Source: Fibrobacter sp.
Lineage (GTDB): Bacteria > Fibrobacterota > Chitinivibrionia > Chitinivibrionales > Chitinispirillaceae
Direction: 5' to 3'
Length of the DNA stretch: 32,914 bases
Assembly (NCBI GenBank): GCA_012513915.1
Contig: JAAZBG010000306.1
Location: 1 to 32,914 of the forward strand
Below are positions 15,788 to 24,300 of the stretch, piece after piece (the first letter of the stretch is position 1; each line of letters begins with the position of its first letter). Position numbers and translations under genes: made by a program. The notes below the pieces were generated by a model. That model made no database searches, had not been told where the DNA came from, and worked only from the letters and a program-made list of their open reading frames with translations.

Positions 15788-16945
15788 TTACGAAGCGTAT
15801 ACACCAAGTGTCTGATCTGCGATCAGATCCCATGAAAATGATTTCTCAACAGCCTGACGACCGTTGCCACCCATCCAGCGGGCATGGTCAAAGTTTGCAA
15901 AGGTTGACCCGATTCCCCATGCAATTGATTCAGGGTTAGCATGGACTTTAAACCCGTTTACATTGTGCCAGACAAATTCAGTTCCATTGTGCGTTGCTAC
16001 AACCGGTTTTCCGGCAGCCCACGCTTCAAGCACAACAATCCCGAAAGGCTCGTTTCTGCTTGGAACCACAACAACATCACAAGCCTTATATATATCAACA
16101 AGCTCTCCGCGAGAAAATACGCCATAGAATCTGCATGCATGCGCTACCCCAAGATTTCTTGCAGTCTGCTCGATCTGTCTTTTCATATCACCTTCACCGG
16201 AAATAATAAATTTCGCATTCGGGTGAAACTTAAGAATGTATGGAATCGCTGAAACAAGAAGATCGGGTCCCTTTTGTGTACTGAGTCTGCCTACAAATAA
16301 CGCTGTCGGGTCCATTGGTCCAATACCATACCGGGCTTTAATCTGACCTGGATCAATAAAGCCGTTGAACTGCTGGTAGGAAATACCATTTGCAATGACA
16401 TTCGCTTTCCAGTCAGGAACATTGTAAATCCATTGTATTTCGTTTTTCAGGAGCTGAGAAACGGTAATGACTTTATCGGCACAAAATGTTCCATGACGTT
16501 CATGATCCATAATCCGCTGAGCACGACCTTTATAAAAGTTATTGCCGCAGCGTCCATATTCTGTTGAGTGCATTGTGATAACACCTTTACGCCCCCGCCC
16601 CTGCTTGATCCAGACCATTGCATTTGATGCCATCCAGTCATGGGCGTGAACAATATCAAAATGACCACCCATGTAATGTTCCTGATGATACACTGCATCA
16701 ACAAACGCCCTGCACATGTTATTTACATCATCAACAATGTCAGCACTTCCGGTATATGGAACGCGATGGTAATGAACACCATGAATGTTGTCATATTGCC
16801 AGTCCCCATTCCACCTCATTCTGGTAAAAACATGGACTTCATTTCCCTTTCGTTCAAGTGCAGCGGCAAGTTCTGTCACATGAACTGCAACTCCACCAAG
16901 AGAAACCGAATGAAGCGATTCCCAGGCAAGCATAGCAATACGCAT
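15788..16945 (-). CDS. GT4 glycosyltransferase, glycogen-synthase-like
   Basis: A retaining GT-B glycosyltransferase of family 4, of the short type that includes glucan synthases using ADP- or UDP-glucose; cytoplasmic. Visible motifs are the glycine-rich acceptor loop SLGGVAVHVTELA (15-27), HAHDW (100-104), the donor-site VGRLSTQKG with Arg220 and Lys225, and the E-x7-E pair Glu299/Glu307 in NEPFGIVVLEAWAAGKP. The 385-residue length fits the family. GGGAG lies 7 bases before the ATG at 16945. It faces the UDP-sugar genes across a shared terminator, consistent with storage of glucose as glycogen, but that link is inferred. Another sugar acceptor is possible because GT4 members differ widely. 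Confidence 0.87.
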   Translation of the reverse strand: MRIAMLAWESLHSVSLGGVAVHVTELAAALERKGNEVHVFTRMRWNGDWQYDNIHGVHYHRVPYTGSADIVDDVNNMCRAFVDAVYHQEHYMGGHFDIVHAHDWMASNAMVWIKQGRGRKGVITMHSTEYGRCGNNFYKGRAQRIMDHERHGTFCADKVITVSQLLKNEIQWIYNVPDWKANVIANGISYQQFNGFIDPGQIKARYGIGPMDPTALFVGRLSTQKGPDLLVSAIPYILKFHPNAKFIISGEGDMKRQIEQTARNLGVAHACRFYGVFSRGELVDIYKACDVVVVPSRNEPFGIVVLEAWAAGKPVVATHNGTEFVWHNVNGFKVHANPESIAWGIGSTFANFDHARWMGGNGRQAVEKSFSWDLIADQTLGVYAS

Positions 16946-17327
16946 AGTACAACTCCCTTCACAAATTCATAATGTAGAAAAACGATCCTGCGGGATAAAT
17001 GACGAGCAGGAGATTAACCAGAGAGGACGGATTCAAATTCAAGGAAGTACAGCAATTATCCAGTCTGTGTATTTCCAAGATAATTAATGTATTGGGGGGT
17101 TGTCAAATCGGGGATGGAAGAAGAATTCAGAATTCAGAATTCAGAATTCAGTAGCAAGTAGCAAGTAGCAAGTAGAAAGTAGAAAGTAGAAAATGTCAAA
17201 GTGTACCAAATCAGAAGTAAAAAATGATCTTATAAAAAAAAATATAATAACGAGCACACTCTTTTCTTCCCACTTCTCTCTTCTCACACTGGTCACTCGT
17301 CACCTGTCACTCGTTACCTGTCACTTG
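16946..17327. other. Intergenic region with two heptanucleotide arrays
   Basis: This spacer separates the GT4 start from the 3' end of a membrane-protein gene. It holds a 10-unit heptamer array (17122-17191), about 100 bp of AT-rich DNA, and a second array in the opposite sense (17291-17332). No gene was recognised. Confidence 0.7.
17122..17191. repeat. Ten tandem heptamers (AGAATTC x4, AGTAGCA x3, AGTAGAA x3)
   Basis: An uninterrupted 70-bp run of 7-bp units in three homogeneous blocks. The block structure suggests local unit duplication and drift. The same AGAATTC, AGAAGCC and AGTAGCC family recurs inside recC at 23536-23671. Confidence 0.95.
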
Positions 17328-17332
17328 TCACT
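17291..17332. repeat. Six tandem heptamers of the TGTCACT type
   Basis: The units are GGTCACT, CGTCACC, TGTCACT, CGTTACC, TGTCACT and TGTCACT. Reverse-complemented they read AGTGACA-like, so they resemble the AGTAGCA units at 17150-17191 in opposite orientation. The array overlaps the stop codon of the membrane-protein gene (17328-17330). Confidence 0.85.
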
Positions 17333-17735
17333 TCCTCCTCCCCCAGTCCAGTGCAATCGCTGCAAAAAGTACAGCTATTGATACAAATAATGGAAACCAT
17401 CCCCACTGCGTCGAATATACTGATTTGAAACTTGCTTTAAAAAAATCGTTTCCTAACGTGAAATCATCTATCTGTCCATTTAGTATGAATAGGTGATAGA
17501 ACAGAATAAGTGTAGCAAGGATTGCAGGTAACCAGAGTAGTTTGACTTTTCTAAAAAAAGTTATAATTCCTGTTGAGAATCCAAGCATTAAGAGAAAAAC
17601 ACCGGCACTACTCCATTTTTCGATAAACGACATATCACCGCCAAAAGGTTTGTTCACTACCGGTGCGAATACTGAAATTATTAAAAGGATAGACCCGATA
17701 AATCCGACCAGACTATTTCTTTTTGAGATATCCAT
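17328..17735 (-). CDS. Small four-helix membrane protein of unknown function
   Basis: A 135-residue hydrophobic protein with about four membrane segments (near residues 11-27, 42-59, 66-83 and 110-127), a short polar N-terminus and a basic tail (DWGRRK). No family is recognised with confidence. I chose the ATG at 17735 because AGGAA lies about 8 bases upstream; an in-frame ATG at 17771 would add 12 polar residues without a ribosome binding site. The stop codon falls in the TGTCACT heptamer array, so the array may have altered the original C-terminus. Confidence 0.6.
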   Translation of the reverse strand: MDISKRNSLVGFIGSILLIISVFAPVVNKPFGGDMSFIEKWSSAGVFLLMLGFSTGIITFFRKVKLLWLPAILATLILFYHLFILNGQIDDFTLGNDFFKASFKSVYSTQWGWFPLFVSIAVLFAAIALDWGRRK

Positions 17736-17844
17736 TTTATTATTCCTGTTATGATCAGTTGAACGTTTCAAGTTTTAAGTGAAAATAATTAAACGGAGTG
17801 AATGCTGAAGAGAAAAACAGCAAGTGGTTTTTGTTTCTGATATA

Positions 17845-17919
17845 ATTCCGAGGCCTGACCGTAAGGGATGTTTTTTTCAAATGCAAAAAAGAACACCCTC
17901 CTTTACAATTGTGCTTCGG
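17845..17919. repeat. Dispersed palindromic repeat, copy 1
   Basis: It begins with ATTCCGAGGCCTGACC and continues GTAAGGGA (24 bp, 17845-17868), found exactly inverted at 20948-20971. The distal half (GAACACCCTCCTTTAC ... GCTTCGG) is an imperfect inverted copy of the proximal half around a short A-rich loop, so the unit can form a hairpin. Confidence 0.8.
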
Positions 17920-17921
17920 TT

Positions 17922-17967
17922 TCACTCCCCCTCTCCATCAAAATTGAGAGGGGGCCGGGGGGGTGAG
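17922..17967. repeat. GC-rich palindrome (CCCCCTCTC/GAGAGGGGG)
   Basis: CCCCCTCTC and GAGAGGGGG are exact inverted arms around a 10-base loop, followed by CCGGGGGGGTGAGG. It resembles in style, though not base for base, the CCCCCTGCGGGGG palindromes inside recC and recB. Confidence 0.75.
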
Positions 17968-18068
17968 GCATCTCCCGCCAGCAATCCGGACAACTCTCTT
18001 GTGAGCATCATATCCAGATAGTATCTTACTAAAAAATCACCTGATCACATTAAAATGTAGGTTTTGGA

Positions 18069-20717
18069 ATGAATAAAAGCGTATATGCTGATCTACTTAA
18101 TGAAGTTATACAAGCTCACAGCGATAAAGATTGTTTCCATATCAAACGTAACGACAGGTATACGACCTGGAAATATCGCGACTTCAACAATGACCTTAAT
18201 TCACTTACAGATAATCTTAAAAAACATGGTCTTAAAAAAGGTACCAATGGTATCGTTATCGGGGAGAACTCTCCTGAATGGGTTATCGCCTATCATGCTA
18301 TTCTCCTTACCGGTGCATGTACAGTACCAATAGACCCGAATATTCCTCCGACAGAAATTGAATCAATTCTTTCTATCACGGAAGCAAAGGTGGTTTTTTG
18401 TTCCAGGATTTTTATCAACCTGTTCCGGACTTTAAAAGACCAGTATTCATTCCTTGAAAAGATCATTGTGCTTGAACCTGACTACAATGATAAAGAACCG
18501 ACCTTTAAAAAAATTGTCAGTCAGGGTAATGCCAATAAAAGTGCATTTACAGTAAATTTTGCCCCTGATGATCCCGTGGTGATCATTTTCACCTCCGGTA
18601 CAACCGGTAAAGCAAAAGGTGTCGTCCTTTGTCAGAAAAACTTCACGGTGGTAACCCGCTATGGCATTCCCCGTATGAAATTGTCATCAGTTGATACTGT
18701 TTGTGCAGTACTCCCGCTGCATCATGTTTTTGGTTTTGCAGCGTGTATTGCCGGCCCGATTCTTGCGGGAATGGATGTGGTGTTTGTCCCGCAGCTAAAG
18801 GGACCGCTTATCCTTGAGGCACTTCAGGATAAGGGCGTGACAATGCTTCCTGCTGTTCCGAAAATGATCGCGCTTTTTTATGATAGTATTATGCATAATA
18901 TCAAGAAAAAAGGGCCGATGGTGCAATCGATGTTTGCGGGAATGAAAACAATTTCAGCAACTGTTGGTGAGACACTAGGCGGCGGATTCAGACGGAAGCT
19001 TTTCACAACAGTTCATAGTAGTTTCGGTGGAAAACTTAAGGTAATCGTCTCCGGTGGTGCGGCACTCAACAAAAAATACTGGAACGGATTTCGTCAGCTT
19101 GGTTTTAATATCGTCGAAGGCTACGGACTTACCGAGACGTTTGGTCCCATAGCTCTCTGCCCTCTCAATAATCAAAAACTTGGATCTGTCGGCCCCATAC
19201 TTGGCGAGAATGAGATAAAAATTGCCGATCCGGATGCAAGCGGCCGGGGCGAAATCCTTCTACGGGGAAATTGCGTTTTCAAAGGTTATTATAAAAATCA
19301 GACACTCACCGATGAGGTACTTGATAGAAACGGATGGTTTCGTACAGGAGATCTTGGATATCTTGATAAAGAGGGTTTTCTCTTTATCAATGGTCGAAAA
19401 AAGGATGTCATTGTTCTTGACACTGGGAAAAATGTCTACCCCGATGAACTTGAGGATTATTACGGGACATCACCGATGATCGAAGAGATAGGAATTTTTG
19501 GCATTAAGCAGGATGAAGGTGAAATTGTAGCAGCAGCCATCGTTCCATCACCGGAAGTCCGCAAGAACAGTTCTCTCATGCAGGCATCAGATATGCTTTT
19601 TGAGGAACTGAACAGGCTTGGAAAAGGACAGCCGATACATAGAAAAGTCTCCGATTTCGTTACTGTGTTTACTCCTCTGCCACGAACGACAACAAAAAAA
19701 CTCAAGAAACCAGAACTGATAAAACTTTACAATTCAATAAAACGAAAGACAAATGTCAAAGGTGTACCGGAGCAGCTTTCTGTCGTTGAAGTAGTCCTGA
19801 TGCAGACTGATGAGTTTGCAAAAGTTGTAGACTGTATTCTGCACGTAGCACCAAAACTGGATCGGAATATCATTACACCGCGGTCACATCTTGAAATGGA
19901 TCTGGGCCTTGAATCATTCGATAAAATCGACCTTCTGAGCTGCACTGAGAAACAGTTTAAAGTCAATATTCCTGAATCGATTTTCAGTCGTCTGGAAACA
20001 GTAAATGATCTTGTTTCATTTATGCGCGATCAGAAATTCTATGGTATTCAACCTGCAATGGATCGCGTGCTCAGCCTACGGGACAGGATTCTTGGTGAAC
20101 AAATTGATTTTCCTATATTACCGAAAAGCACTATACTTAAGCAGGTCGCATTACCGGTGATTCGCGGATTTGTTTCCGGCGCCAATAAATTCTCTGCGCA
20201 AAACGTTGATATCCTCCACAACATCTCGTCTCCTCTCATTTTTATCTCGAATCACAGTAATATTCTTGATGCATTCTGGATACTGCACTCAATCCCTGAA
20301 ACGCTAAGAAGAGAGACTTATTTTATTGCAGAAACAAATGAAAAATACCCTGGAATTCCCTACTCATTCCTTGGTGAGCACATTATCAATGTCGAACCAC
20401 CTAATGACCCGATTCAGGTAGTAAAAGTGTCACTGTCAATTATTCGTAACAAGCGTAATCTCATAGTATTTCCTGAAGGGCATATTTCAAAAAATTCTGT
20501 TAGCGGACCTTTTAAATCGGCTGTAAGTCTTCTTGTCAGAGAAACCGGTACAACGATAGTTCCTGTTAACGTTGACAGTTTGGAAAAAAGCTGCCGGGTG
20601 ATATTTGGTACTCCATTCTCAGTACCGCAGTTACTATCCCGAAATACTATCAGCAGGAATGCATCCCCGGATGAAATTTCAGATTATTTACGGTCAGTCG
20701 TTGTTGGGTTGAAGTGA
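18069..20717 (+). CDS. Trifunctional acyl-CoA/acyl-ACP synthetase, acyl carrier domain and PlsC-like acyltransferase
   Basis: The protein can plausibly activate a fatty acid, hold it on its own carrier domain and transfer it to a lysophospholipid or glycerol-phosphate acceptor at the membrane. Residues ~1-560 are an AMP-forming ligase: IFTSGTTGKAKGV (173-185), GYGLTETFGP (351-360), TGDLG (426-430), NGRKKDVIV (441-449), with a likely catalytic Lys in TTTKKLKKPEL. Residues ~575-655 are an acyl carrier domain with the phosphopantetheine Ser616 in DLGLESFDKIDL. Residues ~690-882 are a PlsC domain with NHSNILD (728-734, the H-x4-D motif) and FPEGHIS (801-807). The order recalls the reverse of E. 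coli Aas with a carrier domain added. It stands alone, flanked by inverted palindromic repeats, with an 11-bp tandem array and then a terminator after its stop. Confidence 0.88.
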   Translation: MNKSVYADLLNEVIQAHSDKDCFHIKRNDRYTTWKYRDFNNDLNSLTDNLKKHGLKKGTNGIVIGENSPEWVIAYHAILLTGACTVPIDPNIPPTEIESILSITEAKVVFCSRIFINLFRTLKDQYSFLEKIIVLEPDYNDKEPTFKKIVSQGNANKSAFTVNFAPDDPVVIIFTSGTTGKAKGVVLCQKNFTVVTRYGIPRMKLSSVDTVCAVLPLHHVFGFAACIAGPILAGMDVVFVPQLKGPLILEALQDKGVTMLPAVPKMIALFYDSIMHNIKKKGPMVQSMFAGMKTISATVGETLGGGFRRKLFTTVHSSFGGKLKVIVSGGAALNKKYWNGFRQLGFNIVEGYGLTETFGPIALCPLNNQKLGSVGPILGENEIKIADPDASGRGEILLRGNCVFKGYYKNQTLTDEVLDRNGWFRTGDLGYLDKEGFLFINGRKKDVIVLDTGKNVYPDELEDYYGTSPMIEEIGIFGIKQDEGEIVAAAIVPSPEVRKNSSLMQASDMLFEELNRLGKGQPIHRKVSDFVTVFTPLPRTTTKKLKKPELIKLYNSIKRKTNVKGVPEQLSVVEVVLMQTDEFAKVVDCILHVAPKLDRNIITPRSHLEMDLGLESFDKIDLLSCTEKQFKVNIPESIFSRLETVNDLVSFMRDQKFYGIQPAMDRVLSLRDRILGEQIDFPILPKSTILKQVALPVIRGFVSGANKFSAQNVDILHNISSPLIFISNHSNILDAFWILHSIPETLRRETYFIAETNEKYPGIPYSFLGEHIINVEPPNDPIQVVKVSLSIIRNKRNLIVFPEGHISKNSVSGPFKSAVSLLVRETGTTIVPVNVDSLEKSCRVIFGTPFSVPQLLSRNTISRNASPDEISDYLRSVVVGLK

Positions 20718-20719
20718 CT

Positions 20720-20774
20720 TGCCCCCTCCCTGCCCCCTCCCTGCCCCCTCCCTGACCCCTCCCTGACCCCTCCC
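20720..20774. repeat. Five tandem 11-bp units (TGCCCCCTCCC x3, TGACCCCTCCC x2)
   Basis: The array starts 2 bp after the acyl ligase stop codon and is strongly strand-biased (C-rich on plus). The 7-bp stem ACCTCCC (20792-20798)/GGGAGGT (20806-20812) follows and shares the CCTCCC core. The array probably derives from the local GC-rich palindrome by unit duplication. Confidence 0.93.
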
Positions 20775-20829
20775 GCGCTCAGGGTCGCGCGACCTCCCCC
20801 GAGGAGGGAGGTGTAATTGTTTTGAAATT

Positions 20830-20872
20830 AAAGAACTTACATTCCTTTGAGAAAGTAAGTTCTTTTTCTTTA
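20830..20872 (+). terminator. Rho-independent terminator of the acyl ligase gene
   Basis: AAAGAACTTAC (20830-20840) pairs exactly with GTAAGTTCTTT (20855-20865) around a 14-base loop, followed by TTCTTTATA. It is 113 bp after the stop because the tandem array lies in between. Confidence 0.8.
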
Positions 20873-20890
20873 TAACGATTAATAACCATC

Positions 20891-20971
20891 ATTCCGAGCC
20901 CCGACTGTAAAGAAGGGGGTTCCTGCTTCTCATTGGAAAGAACGCACTCCCTTACGGTCAGGCCTCGGAAT
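20891..20971. repeat. Dispersed palindromic repeat, copy 2
   Basis: An 81-bp imperfect palindrome. The left arm begins ATTCCGAGCCCCGACTGTAA and the right arm ends TTACGGTCAGGCCTCGGAAT, with three mismatches over 20 bp. The last 24 bp are the exact inverse of 17845-17868. The two copies bracket the acyl ligase gene. Confidence 0.88.
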
Positions 20972-20987
20972 GAACAATTCAACTATC

Positions 20988-21214
20988 ATCCTAAATGGCG
21001 TAGTTGATCACGGCGCAGAACCGTAACCTATTGAGCGCTAAGCGTTTCAAACCGTTGTCACTTCGTTCTCGAAGGGTAATGAATTATGTGCTGCCGCACA
21101 AGACATTGTAACCCTTTGACTTTATCACCCTTCGATAAAGCCTGCGAGGTTTTCAAAGCTTATCATCTCAATATCTTACGGTTCTGCATTCACGCCAACT
21201 GCGCCATTTAGGAT
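20988..21214. ncRNA. 227-bp multi-hairpin element, structured RNA or mobile palindrome
   Basis: The outer arms ATCCTAAATGGCG (20988-21000) and CGCCATTTAGGAT (21202-21214) match exactly. Further in, GCAGAACCGTAA (21015-21026) pairs with TTACGGTTCTGC (21176-21187), and TATTGAG (21029-21035) with CTCAATA (21167-21173). The interior can form CTTCG/CGAAG (21061-21074), AAGGGT/ACCCTT (21072-21077 with 21111-21116), TGTGC/GCACA (21087-21100) and CTTTATC/GATAAAG (21120-21140). No ORF fits. It could be a structured RNA, a recC leader element or a MITE/BIME-like repeat; transcription and strand are unknown. Confidence 0.5.
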
Positions 21215-21356
21215 CATTTATTTTCAGCACAATTATACCTCTCCTGCGGGTGAGGTGGTGAGGTCATCCCCTTGTGATAGCACTATTGAACGTTCTGAAT
21301 TATTTTATAAAGAAACTTAATTATTAATAATTTCGTGAGACGCTCCAGATCTACAA

Positions 21357-24300
21357 ATGGCATTTAATCTTTATACCAGCAACAGAATCGAATCTCTGCT
21401 TCCAACTCTGGCAGATATTATCAGACAACCACGTAAATCTATATTTCAGGAAGAAGTGATCGTTGTACAGAGCCGCGGCATGGAACAGTGGCTCTCTCTT
21501 GAAATAGCTAAACTTTTAAAAATTAATGCTTTTTGCAAATTTCCCTTTCCTACTGCATTTTTCAACAATTTGCTTCAGGTTGACCATACATTCAAAGGTG
21601 ATCTGATTCCTTTTGATCCTGGACTGCTTACCTGGCGGATTTTCAATCTGCTGCCATCAATGCTGGATGATCCTTTGTTTACTCAACTTAAGTCATATCT
21701 TGTTGACAATAACGACATTAAACGATTTCAGCTCTCAAAAAAAATCGCTGATATATTTGATCAGTACACGATGTATCGCACAGACATGATCGAACAGTGG
21801 GAAAAGAATACTGGTGACCACTCATGGCAAATGCGTCTGTGGCAGAAGCTTTCGATTGATATTCCTGCTCATCGACTTCATCTTAAAAATAAGTTTATCA
21901 ATACGTTAAAGGTATCAAAGGGGCATCCGGATCTTCCAGAGCGGGTTTCGTTCTTTGGAATTTCGTCACTTCCAGTGTTCTTTACCGATATGATCGAAAT
22001 ACTCGCACAATTCATTGATATTAATTACTTTCTGTTAAACCCCTGTAGTGAATTCTGGGATGATATAATTTCTGAACGGGAACTTACTCAACTCAATCGC
22101 AAACGCAAACGGCTCAGGAAAAAAGCTGTCGATATCACGACTGAACACTACGAAACACTTAACCCGCTGCTCAGTTCTTTTGGCACCTACGGCCGGGATT
22201 TCCTTGCCCGTCTGCACGGTGGCAACTCTGATGAATCATATACGCTTGTGACTTCTGAGTCGCAGTCACTTTTGCAACAAATTCAAAATCAAGTTGTTAT
22301 GCCAACCGAGGCGATTTCCGGAATAATTTCTCCGTCGGATACATCAATCCAGATTCATTCCTGTCACAGCAAATTGCGCGAGATTCAGGTGCTTCATGAC
22401 TTCCTGCTCGACAGCCTGAATGCCAACCCTGAATTAAAACTCTCAGATATCGCCGTTATGGCACCCGAGATCGGAGAGTACTCAGTGCATGTCTCAAACG
22501 TCTTTAATGCCTCCAATGGGCCTCAAATGCAGTATACGATAACCGACAAGACACTTCAGGATTCGTCGCCGGTTTCTGCAACCTTTCTTGAGATTTTAGC
22601 GTTGGTTAATTCGCGGTTTACCTTCACATCAATAATTAACATATTGGAAAATGAGGCAGTTAGAGAGAAATTTAACTTATCAATTGATGAAATACTGCAG
22701 ATCAAAAACTGGCTGATTGAAACGCAGATCAACTGGGCGCGGGATCCAAAACATAAAGAATCACTTAACCTTCCCCCTACCAGCGAAAACACCTGGAAAT
22801 CCGGTATCGATCAGCTTATGCTCGGATTTGTTATGCCAAAGCTGGATTTTATTTTATATCAAGGTATTACTGGAAATGATCTCATAAGTTCCAGCACATC
22901 GGCGGAAACATTCGGAAAATTTCTTACCTTTTACAAAGCAATTGAGAACATCACTGTAACGCTTTCAAAATCATACACTTTAATTGAGTGGGTCAGGATT
23001 ATCAATTCGCTGATTTCGACCTTTTTTAATGATAACGAAACCACACAATCTGAACTTTCGACACTCACCAGGACCACTGAACGACTGATCAGCTACACAC
23101 AGCACATTGAATCAACGTCACAAGATGCTGATAATAAACTTGTTATATCATTTGATGTCATCCTGACATGGCTTAAAGGTGAGGTGGCATCAATACGGAT
23201 CAGTCACGGCTATATGAATGGCGGTATCACCTTCTGCTCATTGCTTCCGATGCGTGGTATTCCTTTTAAAGTCATATGTTTAATCGGTATGAACGAAAAC
23301 GTTTTTCCACGACGGGGAAATGTGATGTCCTGGGATCTTATCGCAAACCGTCCCCGCAAAGGTGACCGCTCAATTGAAATCGAAGACCGGTACGTATTTC
23401 TCGAAACAATCATGAGTGCACGGGAAAAGTTTTATATCAGTTATCTCGGCCAAAATGAGCATAATGAACGGGTTGCACATGCTTCGATATGTGTGGAGGA
23501 ATTAGTTGGTTATGTGAGGAGGATGGTCAGAGGGAAGAATTCAGAAGCCAGAATCCAGAAGCCAGTAGTTGGGAGTGAAGAAGAAGAAGTGGATAGAATT
23601 CAGAATCCTGTAGCCAGAAGCCAGGAAGAAGAATTCAGTAGCCAGAATCCAGAAGCCAGTATCCAGGAGGTGGAAATTGGATTGGTTCGGAGACATAAGC
23701 TGCATGCTTTTAATGCGGCTTATTTTAGAGACTTACGCTATTCCCCAAAACCTCGTTCGCTAAACACTCACCCCCTAAGTCCCCCTGCAGGGGATTTAGG
23801 GGGCGTGGTATCAGGAGGCAAGGACACAACCCCCTTCAGCTATAATACCCGATCATACCAAAGCGCTGTAACGCTATTAAATTCAAAGGGTAATTATGAT
23901 GTTAAACCTTTTATTATTCATGATATTCCCCTGCCTGATGATCATAAGTTTGAGATTACCATTAATGACCTGATAAAATTCTATAAAAATCCTTCCAAAT
24001 ATTTTCTCAACAATGTGTTACGGATGGAATTCGCATATCTTCAGGAAGCTGTGGACGATGTCGAATCGTTTCGACTTGATAATCTTGAAAGTTATGATAT
24101 TCGTCAACAAATCTTTGATGCTGTCTATAATTCCAGAGGTTCAGAAAAAGAATTATACAATTATTATAAAGTATTGAATTTATTGCCTCACGGACAACCT
24201 GGCTTAATTGAATTTGATACAATTTTCAGTGATGTTCAGACTTTTTCCAGACGCGTTGCAGAATACACTACAACCGCTCAGCTTGAAAATCCTGATATCG

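Larger units (their letters stand above)
17772..18068. other. Intergenic region carrying two palindromic repeats
   Basis: It lies between the divergent starts of the membrane-protein gene and the acyl ligase gene. It contains a dispersed palindrome copy (17845-17919) and a GC-rich palindrome (17922-17967). A 65-codon plus-strand frame at 17824-18021 is mostly translated repeat and is not called as a gene. Confidence 0.7.
20718..21356. other. Repeat-dense intergenic region upstream of recC
   Basis: Within 640 bp lie an 11-bp tandem array, a short GC-rich hairpin, a terminator, a dispersed palindromic repeat and a 227-bp multi-hairpin element. The last 140 bp are AT-rich and must hold the recC promoter. 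TTGAAC (about 21287) and TATAAA are present but separated by only 14 bases, so I do not call a promoter. Confidence 0.7.

Noticed and set aside
17122..17332. Possible CRISPR array
   Set aside because: Units are 7 bp and contiguous with no unique spacers, and there are no cas genes nearby.
17824..18021. 65-codon plus-strand ORF before the acyl ligase gene
   Set aside because: Most of it is translated palindromic repeat (for example SPSKLRGGRGGE); there is no ribosome binding site or family.
21286..21320. TTGAAC and TATAAA as a recC promoter
   Set aside because: The spacing of about 14 bases is too short for a standard sigma-70 promoter, so it is not called.
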